This document shows, piece by piece, positions 44,931-56,600 of a stretch of DNA of 64,000 bases. The position numbers and the translations under genes were made by a program. The DNA comes from Strongylocentrotus purpuratus (lineage: Eukaryota; Echinodermata; Echinoidea; Camarodonta; Strongylocentrotidae): the NCBI RefSeq assembly GCF_000002235.5, contig NW_022145596.1:4832352-4896351 (forward strand), given 5' to 3'. Each line of letters opens with the position of its first letter. Position 1 is the stretch's first letter. The notes below the pieces were generated by a model. That model did no database searches and was not told where the DNA came from. It saw only the letters and a list, made by a program, of their open reading frames with translations.

Positions 44931-46572
44931 GGTGACATAATGGTGAATAGTTTCTGTGATTTGGTATTTAAAGAGTCAATGCCCCTTTTCCCAGAGAAGG
45001 CATATTTATTATGCATGCATGTTCACAATTTCACAATTCATTGAAGTTAACATCACATGAAAAATGAATATAAAATAATATAACAAATCATTTCAATTTT
45101 ACAATCCATTTGAATTGACTTCACATGAAAAAGAATATAACAATGATTTATCATAGACACGTTGCAACTAATATACAGTTTGAAGAAAGAACACACAAAG
45201 GTGATGAAACATAAGCAAATAGAGCTTGAATCGTGTACCACCTTTCAAATATATAACATATGACAAATAACATTCATGCATGACTTATAATTATGGTGCG
45301 GGGATATATTGCAATTCAAAAGAAGATAATAACTTTTTAATTTCTAACATACATGAGGTGAGGTCTTTGATTTGCCCCTAAGTACTGCGCTTTACCCCCC
45401 CCCCCCCCTCCCTCCATCATCTACTCTTATTATATTCGACCACCATGCCTATTTTAATTGGTAGCCAGCCATCGTTGCACTGATCATTCCTGACGGATAC
45501 AATACACAAAGAATATATTGCGTGTGTGTAGTATAGCGGTTGTATGTGTACAATGCGATCCTTACACTTATCAAATTGGCAATTTTTAGACATTGGATGG
45601 GCTACCTTCATCTCCGATTAGGTGTGTGAAGAAAAGCTTCACCCGTAAGTTACGTCTAAAACAAATATTAACAAAAAAAGTAATTCCTGGTTTCATATTC
45701 TCTACCACCTATCATCACCTGCTTCGGATAAAGTCGATTTGGGAGCCTGGATACTGTTCTGTTACGTCGTTAAATGTGAGTTTAAAGATTGAAAATCATT
45801 CTTTCATGATCGAGTTTACGGAGTGAAGCTGAAGAGCGCTTAGCTGAGCTGTATTGTATGCAAGTTGCTGTCGGCCGCGACGCCAAGGCCGATCGAGCTG
45901 CTATAGGCTAGCTAGGCCCTAGGGCTAGGCCTAGGGGCGGTATTTTGAACCCTGTGTTATCTCTAATATTGTTGTATCTTTGAAGATAAGATAAAGTTGG
46001 TATTCTGAACATTGTTGTAACTTTTGTGTTATCTTTTGTTGTATCTTTTCTCTCATCTTATTGGCCGCGCGCGCGCCTGGGCTCATACTTTGGTGCGCTT
46101 GTAGTTGTAATTGTGCGTATAAAGTGGCATTTAATCCTCATTTGCATAGATCTATGACTATGCGCAGGGGAGATAATATGTCGAGATAATTGGTATTCTG
46201 AAAGTTGTTGTATCTTTTATCTTATCTTATCTTGCATGGTATTTACAACAATATTTACAACAGGTAGGGGGTTGTCGTGGTGATATAATGGTGGCAATAT
46301 TTTTTGCCCAGAACCAACTTCGTGCCAATAGACGAGTTAGAAGAAGATTGTGTGTTGAGCGGAAATATCACAGATGAGAACTTTCTAAGATATTACATGC
46401 TAGGATATGACGATTTTAATGCTCTCATCTTAACCAATATAGTGAAAGCGTGATTTGTCTTCATGATCCACATTCAACAGCGCATAATGATGACGCGTGT
46501 TATGTTTAGCAACAGGTTCAGTGAAACTAACATGCATATTGAAATTAACATGCCACTTAGAAATGTAGTGCG

Positions 46573-47610
46573 GGGGACCGTTTATCGAAACCGTCATAAC
46601 TACAAGATCAACGACATCTCGCCACTGTCGCGCAACTTGTCAGCTAATTAAGTGTTTCACGAAGCCGTCTCTGCCAAGATGAGCGACAACTTCCGCGACA
46701 AGCGAGTTGTCACTGCTCCGAAACCTGTCATATCTTTTTAATTGCTGAAAAGCGCCATCACAAGTCAGTTTGTTGCCATTCCATGGGCCGCGAAATTGAC
46801 GATTAGTTTCACTATCATTTTGAGAAAAATATAGACGAGTTCGGTACGTAATTCTCTGGGATATGCGAAATGCAAATGTACAAAAGTGAGAATACAAATT
46901 ATACAGAAACTTTAAAAAGCTGAATATAAACATTAAATCACAAATCATTAAACTATAACATATGAATAAGAGAGATAAGAATGTTACACACCGTTTTCCA
47001 TAGTCGATCCATAGTCTTTTCTTATAGGATACCGTCATACCTTTGGGGCCTATGTGCATTATTATTCCCTCTCTAATTACTTCTTCCAAATTATATTTTC
47101 AATATCAAATCAATTATATAACGAGTATTTATGAGACTCTAGAATAAAAACTGGCTGAGAAAAGGCATTTTGCCTAAAATTTCTCGTCAGAATAAACAAA
47201 AAAGTACGTATTGATAAACTATCACATAACGGTATCCTTCCACTAACTTATGATTCGACTGTCAAAAAAAAACACTCACCGATTTTTTTTAAATTTAAGA
47301 ATCTTTACAGAAATATGCAAATCGTTTGATGATGTAAATATGATAATGACACTATTTATTATTTATTTTAGGAGAATTTATATGTATATATTTCTTTTTA
47401 AACAATTTCAGCCCCAAAACTTGTTTTGGATTATTCTTCATAAATCAAATGGATCGTGACAAAGACTATCTTCTTGAGCTGCTAGTATCGCGATATATCG
47501 ATATCATGTCTGTCATGGCTTTGTGAAACGGTTTATCCACTTCATGACATCTCCGTAGGTCGGCGACAAAGATATGACTGTCATGGAGTTGGTTTCGAGA
47601 AACGGCCCCC
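46573..47610. mobile_element. Nested element with GGGGGCCGTTT-type inverted ends
   Basis: The left end GGGGGACCGTTTATCGAAACC and the right end GGTTTCGAGAAACGGCCCCC are inverse with small gaps. Inside the ends, GACATCTCGCC and GACATCTCCGTAG stretches occur as well. A minus-strand frame at 46640-47089 (149 codons) lies within but shows no recognised domain. Target duplication unclear. Confidence 0.45.
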
Positions 47611-48218
47611 AGCTGTTTAGGCACTGTTCATTGTTATGCATATAAGTGCATACACACAATGCAAGAGTATGCAAGGGTCTTAATTGTGTTCACTACATAC
47701 ACTGATATACATGTAAAAGCACATTGAGTCTGGATTAAACTACTGTGGCGGACACGATTCGCCACCTTGGCTTGACACGGAGTATTTGTCAGGATGCCCG
47801 TGTCTAGCTGGCCTGGCGCTCCCCGTCGTTCGTTTGGACAAAATATATGCCCGCAGCTTGATGGCTGGAGTTCTTTCACTGCTCACGTCACAGGGCGTAT
47901 TAACAATCATGCATCCGTCGACTGCAATCGGTCACCCCAATCGTTGTGCACAGCAACAGTCAATTGAACATCCTTCGAGCAATCAATCAATCAATCACCA
48001 ATCAGTCTCCATGCTTTGTCAACTCCTGTCACTGATTCTCGATCTCATCGTCTAACTACGGTTTCACTGTTCTATGAAATCAGACCAATCATGAGATGTA
48101 CGTCGAATTCCTTTAATGCGAACCAACCAACATTCGGGGTAAACTCGATCAACACAAGTACAAGTGCATGTAGACTAAATGTAAGACTTAACTAAGGGTT
48201 GGGCCAGGCTAACTATCA

Positions 48219-48242
48219 GGCCAGCCTCGGTGAGGCTGGCCT
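48219..48242. repeat. Perfect short hairpin
   Basis: GGCCAGCCTC, a three-base loop, and GAGGCTGGCC. It is a strong stem but isolated, with no T-run after it and no adjacent gene. Confidence 0.6.
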
Positions 48243-48784
48243 GTATCGGATACAGTGCAGTGGAGAGCCCTAGATACACAATCCTGCCCGTTTTAATAAT
48301 TTCCCTATACATAACCGTAAAAAAGGGCAATTATGTCCTCGTTAGTAAAACAACACTTCAACACAATATTTCTGCTAATCCCATTAAATCTTCACATATA
48401 ATCTTCAGTATAACCCCTTATTCCTGATAAGATAACTTTCATACAAATAATATCCCCAAAAGAAACATGATAATTGCACCAATATGATTGTTATATGTAA
48501 TTTATGCTCATTTTCCTTCAGTTTGGTAATTGCTAAATCAACGATGCGCCATATTGCTAAAGCGCATGCGCGTACAACAAATAATGCTTAACCTTCGTCC
48601 AATACTAAAACCCTGATTTGTTACACTACCAAAGCAACCACACATGTTTCTGCAGGCTCCATTTTGTTTGTCTCTACTAACATATTATAATTTTATTTAG
48701 CTTAATAGTTATCATTTTCCAACCCACAACACAACAACGCGCGTAATAAGGGCTCAAATAACTAATTACGCCCAAGATCGCCCA

Positions 48785-49583
48785 AGAAATCCTGAAGGAA
48801 ACTACCACATGCAAGGGAAACATCTGCAATCAGTGAAAGCTGAAAAGGACCTTGGAGTGACAATTGACTGCCAACTGAAATTTCATCAACATGTATCATC
48901 AGCGGTCAGTAAGGGGTACCAACTACTGGGAATAATGAAAAGAACTTTCTCGAAACTGGATAAGACAACACTACCTATTCTATTCAAGACCCTAATTAGA
49001 CCACACCTTGAATATGGGAGTTTTCTTTGGCATAGCAGATATAAAGAAGATGCAAAGAAAATCGAAAGAGTGCAAAGAAGAGCTACCAAATTGGTTCGAG
49101 AAATCAAGGACCTCCCATATCAAGAACGACTTAAATACATGAACATGTACTCTCTGTTCTACAGAAGAAGAAGAGGAGACATGATCGCAGTCCACCAGAT
49201 CATGCACGGACTAGTTGACATTCCACAAGATCATTTCTTCTCCCAACCTGCAAGTAGAAGCAGATCCACGAGAGGGCACTGTCTCAAGATCCAGAAAGAA
49301 CACTGCAGACTGGATGTTAGAAGTAAGTCTTTCAGCAGACGAATAATACAAGACTGGAACAGTTTGCCAGAAAATATAGAGGTCTTGGCAACAACGGACA
49401 AATTCAAAAGACACATAGATAAGCATTGGTGGGAGTATTGCTTTGATCTCCCGTGACTCCACTCCTGTGCATGCGCATACACTCAGTAATAAATCTAACA
49501 GGCTAAACCTAGAAGCAGTGACCGGGAATTACAGGCCAACGCCTTCTTCCTGTACCAGATGATGATGATGATGATGAAGATTA
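48785..49583 (+). pseudogene. 5'-truncated non-LTR retrotransposon with open C-terminal frame
   Basis: An open frame of 215 codons (48809-49456) matches the end of a CR1/Jockey-group ORF2 protein: E-K-D-L-G-V-T-I-D, a K-x-x-x-x-L-G-I-M-K-R-T-F region, L-I-R-P-H-L-E-Y-G, Q-R-R-A-T-K-L-V, R-R-R-G-D-M-I and W-N-S-L-P. The polymerase catalytic part is missing. The 3' end runs into GATGATGAT repeats (49559-49578), as usual for such LINEs. The unbroken frame makes it younger than the other LINE fragments here. Confidence 0.85.
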
Positions 49584-49862
49584 GTATGCGCTAGGCGCAT
49601 CTTCAGATATGGCATAAAGTATTCCTATTGGTTGACCTACTTATCATGCTTATATAAAATAGAATTTGATTGGTAGGGTCCATAAAAATGGGCGTGTCAT
49701 CAATGGTCAAAGATAAGATAGAGGCGGTCTTTCAAGAGATAACACAGGGATAAAACAGTGTTCAGAATACCAACTTACAACAATATTAACGCTGTGTTAT
49801 CTCTGGAAGATACAACAAAAGATAACACAAAACTTACAACAATGTTCAGAATACCGCCCTAG

Positions 49863-50213
49863 GTCTATACTATAGAGAAGGCTGCGTTTGTGCAGTGCAG
49901 TAATTGCAGACCCTTCCCATCTGACTTGCGCTATTCTCTTGCCATATGATCCATCCCTTCCATACACTGTCACAGGTCAATGATTATATTTTAAAGATGA
50001 CACTTCACATCTTTACAAAATTCATGCCCATCGCCTGCACTCCAAACCCTCCTACCATCAGCCTACTACTTCGAATGCGATAAACTTGCTGATCTCCCAA
50101 AAGCAGAGGAACAACAACAGAGAGAAAGTTCAATAGCATAATATCGCTCAGGCGAAGCTTTGCGTACAAAAAGGGACAAATCTTGCCCACTGTAATTCTA
50201 TTTTTCATTCAGG
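49863..50213. other. No gene seen
   Basis: Short unique stretch between the TAG-flanked element and the G-tract element. Confidence 0.35.
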
Positions 50214-50530
50214 CGCATAGACAGGAGGGGCGGTAGAAGCGGTCGCCTCCCCCCCCCCCCCTCCAAAAAAAAACAGAAAAACGCCCGCCAAAATAGAGAG
50301 AGAAAGAGAGAGAGAAGAGAGGAAAGAGGAAAGAAAAAAGTAAGAGGACATAGGAAAAAAAAGGAGCATGCAGACAAAAAAACATTTTTGAAAATTCAGA
50401 CAAGGATTAAGAGTTGAGAGAGGTAAAACGAATCATCTTCTTTCCCTAATAATTTGATGAAATGTTAAAGCTTCCGCGCTTGTCATAGGAGGAGGGGAAA
50501 CTACCCCCTCCCTGCACCCACCCCCTAGTC
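50214..50530. mobile_element. G/C-tract element fragment with one satellite unit
   Basis: It starts CAGGCGCATAGACAGGAGGGG, then a C-run, a purine-rich segment (50278-50370) and one unit of the CGGTACAACGAATCGTC-family repeat, ending near GCACCCACCCCCTAG. The combination mirrors 37369-39441 in miniature. It lies about 150 bases upstream of the copy B start codon. Confidence 0.55.
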
Positions 50531-50672
50531 AGGATTCAGGATTTTTTAAAGAGTTCTAAAAACTTCTAGACTGTAATGATTGTGTATTTTGTATTGTGCA
50601 ATTATTTATTGTCGCAGAGAATTCTCATCTACCATGCCTTCATTATTATAGATTTCGATAACAGCATAAAAG

Positions 50673-53600
50673 ATGGCGAACCGTAGCTACAACAATACTA
50701 CTCAACAAGCTGTCTCGAACCAGGGAGTTGGGATTGGGACTCCCCACTCGAACAATGTCAATGGCAACAACACCACATATCATCGTGGTTGCGTCTCCAA
50801 GGGCTTTCAGGTATGATGCAATAACGTATTTTCCAGACACTTAACATATTTTTTTTGTACTAAAAAAAAGCTTTTCAATGCAATGCCTTGAAAAGTTGGT
50901 AACATTGATTACACAAATGAAATACAGATGAATGATATATGAAGTCCACTAACTTTGAGGCGGTGAATCTGCTGCATTTACTTAGCGAGGATCATCGAAA
51001 CAATGGAACCATTCAATTTTAAATTTGAATAAGCAAGAAAAATTGAGCCTCGTCTTAATTAATATCAAATACTTATTCTGTCCATTAACTTTAATTAAAC
51101 ACTGAAATAAAAAATAAATCATATTTTACATTAATCAAAGGTTCAAATGATCGATGAGATAATTATGCAAATTTTTCTAGTTTAAAAAAAAAAATTGACT
51201 TTGAAAATGTTGTTTATAACAAATATCCAGACCTTTATCATTGTAACAACCAAAACAATTTGGCTTTAACAAATTTTTAAAGATTTTTTTAATGGACCTG
51301 TCAAGCCATTAATACCATAGACCAGGCGCGAATACAGGGGGGGGGGGGGGGGGGGGGTTGATGGTCGAACCCCCCCCCCCCCATCAATTTACATAAACAT
51401 ACTTGTACCCTACAATCCTAAATGTATACATGTTTGTAGGCCTTATAACTTGGAGGATGTATGTACATGTATGGGATGTTGAAATTGAGAGTTAATAGCC
51501 CCCCCCCCCCCTCCTTCTCCCTTTGCAAGGGGGAAACCTTTTAGGACTGTTCTTTTAATATAGAGATTATTGAATCTGAAGTGTGTGGACTATCTGCTAT
51601 TCCACTAAAAATTCATAACGAGTATATATAGCTCTGAAGATCTGCATATGTAGTTTATTAAATTTGCAATGGGTGTATAATATTGTCAGGAACATTTAAC
51701 CTGACACTGCCCTTTCCCCACATATTTTTGAAGTTGTTTCGCTTACTACTCCATTTTTGTTAATTCTTCCCTTTTTGTCGTTCGTTTCTTTATGCAGGTG
51801 ACAGGTATAATGCACATTGTGGCTGGAGCTTTGTGCATAGTGCTTGGTATTGCAGCCATCATTCTCCAAGCCTATATTTCATACCTGGCTATGCCCATTT
51901 GGGGAGGTTTACTGGTAAGTCAACAGAGATACTCGGTAAATAATGAAAACAAAAAATATACCGGTATATATTTATTTAGAAGCGACTTAACTACTTTCAC
52001 AATTGGTCCAATTTGTCATATGTTGTTATTTTTTATATGATCCATGCAGCAAAATGATTTAATTACAACCTCAATTTTTCCAATCAGCGTAAGTTTCCTA
52101 GCATGAAAATAGCCAGTGTTAACAACTGACAAAAGTTTCTGATGTTACAGCATGCATGATGCAGGATACTTGTATTCCTGCAGATTTGTGCCCATTACTA
52201 CACATACATGTACATGTACATGTGTAACAAAATGAATGGCTCATACGTTAGCCAAAGCGAAACTACGACAGAAATAGAAAAAAAACAAGAATCTGACTTG
52301 CTACGTGACATTTTGAAATCATTTCAAAGACAAAATATGCCACATGATAAATGTAGTGAGGTGTTTTTTTACATTACTATTTGGAAAGGCTATATTTGAT
52401 CAGTTATCTAAAGATATTCATGAAGTACAAATTTTTGTGTAAATATTTCTTGTTCATGCTCTGAATTAATCCTTTTTCTAGATCTTCATAGCAACTGGCA
52501 CAATCGGTGTTGCTAACTTCTACAAGCCTAAAAGCAAGAAAATTGTAAGTATTGTTGAACAACCTTCCAGTTTCTTTATTTAAGTTAAACATAATGTTTT
52601 ATGTACAGAAAATGATAAATCAACTCTGTTTCCATTGCCCACAGGTGTGGTTCTTAAGATTATCCTTATGGAAGTACATGAATGTTTATGGTAGCTATAA
52701 ATAGTTGTGTAGGGTTTTTATCTTTTTAAGCAGTTTATTTTTACAGCTTTGATATCATACACATTATCTATGATCTTGGCACATACATGTAATTGATCGA
52801 GGTAAAAAAAAAAGGGGTCTAAAAAAGTTCAACCGATATTGAAAAGACGTGGCTACGTGCCTGCTGATACTAAGTTGGTTTTAGAATTTGAAAATGAGAA
52901 AAACAGATCACCAAGTAAATGCCTATAGACAAAATAAGAAATTCATGAATGTGTACTTGTAATCAATCAGATGCAAACTGGCTACACTGTGACATACCTT
53001 TAGAGCATTTCTCTCTCATTTGCCCTGTCCTGTACAAAAATATTTCATAATTATCCATTTCCTTTCAAACAAATATTTCTTTACAGCTACATTGCTCAGT
53101 GCTAAATACATGTATAATTATTAGACTAAGATCTTGGAACAACCTCTGTATTACATAGCACTTGCCGATTATGCGCAATGTGCCCTGTACCACCCAGGTG
53201 ACCAATTGTTGAAGGCTGTTTAATTACATTTTCTAGCATCACTGATAAAATAGTATCAACCCATGGAAGGCAAGAGCTAACAGAATTTCAAAGATGAATT
53301 AAAATGTGCAATATGATGTTACCTTTATTTCTTACTTCTTGTATATCAAAGTTGTTATAATTATATAATTCCTTTTGATTTTTATAAAGGTAATAGCCTA
53401 CCTTGTGATGTCCACCATTTCTGCATTTTTCGCTTTCATGATGATGGTAACATTTGGGATTTTTGTTGCACAAGATGACAATTATTATGAGAGCTTTATT
53501 TGTTATCCCCTTCCAAGGACCCACTGCGAGAGCCCATCGGTAAGTGTAGTTATGTAACAATAATATTAATATAGGTTTTCCTGTCAATTTTATAAAGGTA

Positions 53601-56600
53601 ATAGCCTACCTTGTGATGTCCACCATTTCTGCATTTTTCGCTTTCTCGATGATGGTAACATTTGGGATTGTTACTGGACCAGATTACAATTATTATCAAA
53701 GCTTTATTTGTTACCCCCTTCCAAGGACCCACTGCGAGAGCCCAATAGTAAGTATTATGTAACAATAATAATATTAATATAGGTTTTCTTGTCAATTTTA
53801 ACACTCTTTTCTTTCAATTTTTTTTTTTTTCATTCAATTTTGTCCCAAAACTTCCTAATCTTGCACATCTCATGGTCAATTTTGTCATTTTGTAATAAAT
53901 TTCGTCAAAGTGTCATTCAAATTCGTCACAATTCACAACTTTCTTATTGTTTGTCTGATTTTGTTCAAAGTTATGCCAATCTGCTTCTCTCATTTATCTG
54001 CTTTCTTTCAGAGCAATTTACTATAAAAGTTAGATTTTAGATACCGTATCCTCATAAAACACCTTCACAGCTCAGAAGAACTTCTCAGAAACACACAAAA
54101 TTTACAAAGGAGGAAAAAATATGTGAGCTGTTTACCATGATGCAGCACCCTCTATATTGAATATCGAATAGTAATTGTAATAGTGTTATTATAGTGGACA
54201 GGTACAAAATGAACACATACATGTACTTTTGCCTTTGCCAGAAAGTGAAAAAAAAATAGATCACAAACGTGTTAGTGGATGCCTTCAATTTTAACCCATG
54301 TATTTTGTGCCCCTATCTCTGACCAGTGGTCTCGCATTCTCGTCAACTCTGTCTTGATCTTGGTCTTCCTTCTGGAGATAGCTTGCGGAGTGACATCGGC
54401 CTCTATGTCCTGCTACAAGGCATGTATGTGCTGCCGACGTTGCTGCAAACTGTGCAAAGATGAGCCAGGAAACTCAAATATGGTGAGTGGGCCGTTCTCC
54501 GACAAATCCTCCGTTTGCAGCTAGGAGATCATCGAGTCATATACAGTCTGCAAAAAAAAAATTGAACCCTTTATTGTTCACAATTTTTTCTTATACACCA
54601 TCCATAAAATATAATGAAATGTATATCAAATAAAGGGAAAATTTATACTCTACCAACATCAATTTAGATCAAGTTTTGAACCTTTATGCTTCGATGGGCA
54701 CATCTATTTAACTGTTGAAGGGTTTGATTAAAAAATTTGCAAAAATAGAGTAAGTAGCCATTGAAATGTTAGTGAACATGTGCATCTGTAAAATATTCTT
54801 GTTCAACGTACAATGAAAACACAGAATGAGAAACAATGAGAAACATTGAGCTTTTGATGTCAACCATTAAGATTTTTTTTCTCAATTTCTAGGTCTACTT
54901 TGCCGCCAATATGGGAGGTGTACCTATGATGACAGTGCCCAATACACAGTGTTCAAGACCAATCTACATTGCAGGTAAAGCCCATAAAACACTATACGAT
55001 CCCCCTGTGATCCAATTTTAGAAAAAATGGCAACTATATCAGAAATTTAAACAAACATCTTCTTTCTGATTTAGGTTCTAAATGATAATAAGGATACTAA
55101 CAACCTGAATTTTTGCGGATTTAAATCTGAATAAAAGCTGAATTGACTTCAAATCGTAGACAGCTGCACTACTCCTCTGACGTCACTACGATTCTGAGCT
55201 GATTTAGCTTTTCTTCCTCCAAGGAAACGTGGAATCCCTCCAAAAACAATGAAATGAAATATAGTACTACCCGTATACAGATCCTCAGCCATTAAGTTGC
55301 TACCCGTTTAGATATGCATATCAAATGCAAATTCTTTCAAAATCGGATGTTATATAGTGTGTGGTGGGCAGAAGTTAATTTTGTCTATTTATCAAATTTT
55401 TGCCCTTTAAAAAGAAGCACATGAAAACAAGCTTCTCATGGGTTTTAAAGTTTGTGTTTCCTTCTAGTCATGTTCAGTCATGTTCCTGTAGGACCTTAGC
55501 ATGTTCATGGTTTAACCAAAATCTGGCATTTCAACATGCCAATTCAAACAATGTTACTCAGTGAAGTATGTATGGATTAAAGGTAATACAAAGTTTTGGG
55601 AAATTTTGAAAATTGGGTGGATAGTGATTCTTTACAATTTTGATATATTTGGATGCTTCCGTGGATGTATTATAAGCACTAAAAAAATTAGACCCTAAAA
55701 CACTTCTGCTTTCTAGAAAAATTGGATATAAAAATTTAACGGTGCTCCCGGTAAATTTGGATAAATTACAAATAGCGCCTACGGCCGTACAATGGTAGCT
55801 GCGACCATGACATTCTCAGAATATGTAGTTGTAATATATAATTTCCAAATGGGAATAGCTAATCAGTCGATTTAGTCAAGAAACATTGTTTTATAGCTTA
55901 ATAAATATCTTGACCTTGAGAGGGAGCTATACAACATAAAGAGTTTATTATTTACAATTTCATAACTTTAGACTCGATTTCAACCGCGACAACGATCACT
56001 GAACATTGTGGGATCGCATATGCTTCCAATATGTTCATTTGAACCAAATTCATGACCCCATACCAAAACTTTGTATTACCTTTAATGTTATCAATGTCTC
56101 AATTGAAAGCATATTACTTTTTTTTATGAATAGTTACAAATGATATCTGTAGAGTCCATAGTTCGTTCGCAGCAACAGTTTGTCTTCTGGGATACACTGT
56201 ATATAAAATTAGAGGGAAAAAAAATCATCTTCAATGATGTACTTGTACAAACTAAAAAAAATTCTCTTCTTGGAAATTAAAAAACAACACATGTATTCAT
56301 TACCACAGGTGGTACGTCAGGCAATGCTACCCAGCCTGGTCAATTGATGTATCTGGCACCAAGCCCTCAGCCTCAATCTTATGTAGCTATGCCAGCAGGG
56401 ACCCAACAGAACCAAACTATCCCACAATTGCCACCACCCCCGCAGTATCAACAAAACCCACAACTGCAGCAACAGTTCATACAACCGCAGCCTGCAGGAA
56501 TGGTCCAGCAGCTGAGTGGCCTTCCAGCGGGACAAGCTGGCTTCGTCCAGGTCCAAGGCCCAGGGCAGATGCAGCCTCAAGGTCTTGCTCAAACCCAGCC

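Larger units (their letters stand above)
34912..45655. mobile_element. 10.7 kb inverted repeat, probable fold-back element
   Basis: The left arm starts near 34912 (TTACGGGTGAAGCTTTTCTT) and the right arm ends near 45655 with its inverse. Outer segments 34912-35300 and 45268-45655 are inverse copies, including TGGCTGGCTACCAATTAAAA, a poly-G/poly-C tract at the same place, and GGTGCGGGGATATATTGCAA. A middle segment (35300-35430 / 44880-45010) follows, then the 75-base satellite. The right arm has about 250 extra bases (45010-45268). Fold-back transposons with tandem repeats inside long inverted arms, such as the TU elements of sea urchins, have this plan. No transposase was found and the target duplication is unclear, so an inverted segmental duplication is the alternative. 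Confidence 0.7.
45935..49859. mobile_element. 3.9 kb element with inverted ends and TAG flanks (Harbinger-like?)
   Basis: It opens GGGCGGTATTTTGAACCC and closes with the inverse TTCAGAATACCGCCC. Each end abuts TAG (45932-45934, 49860-49862), consistent with a 3-base target duplication. Both ends carry further internal repeats of the GTGTTATCTCT and TTGTTGTATCTT type over about 200-300 bases. The interior has no intact transposase. PIF/Harbinger elements make 3-base duplications, usually TWA, so that name is tentative. A second element (46573-47610) and a LINE fragment (48785-49583) lie inside. Confidence 0.6.

Noticed and set aside
46640..47089. Minus-strand frame of 149 codons as a transposase for the surrounding element
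   Set aside because: No catalytic motif of any transposase family could be seen; kept only as an unassigned frame.
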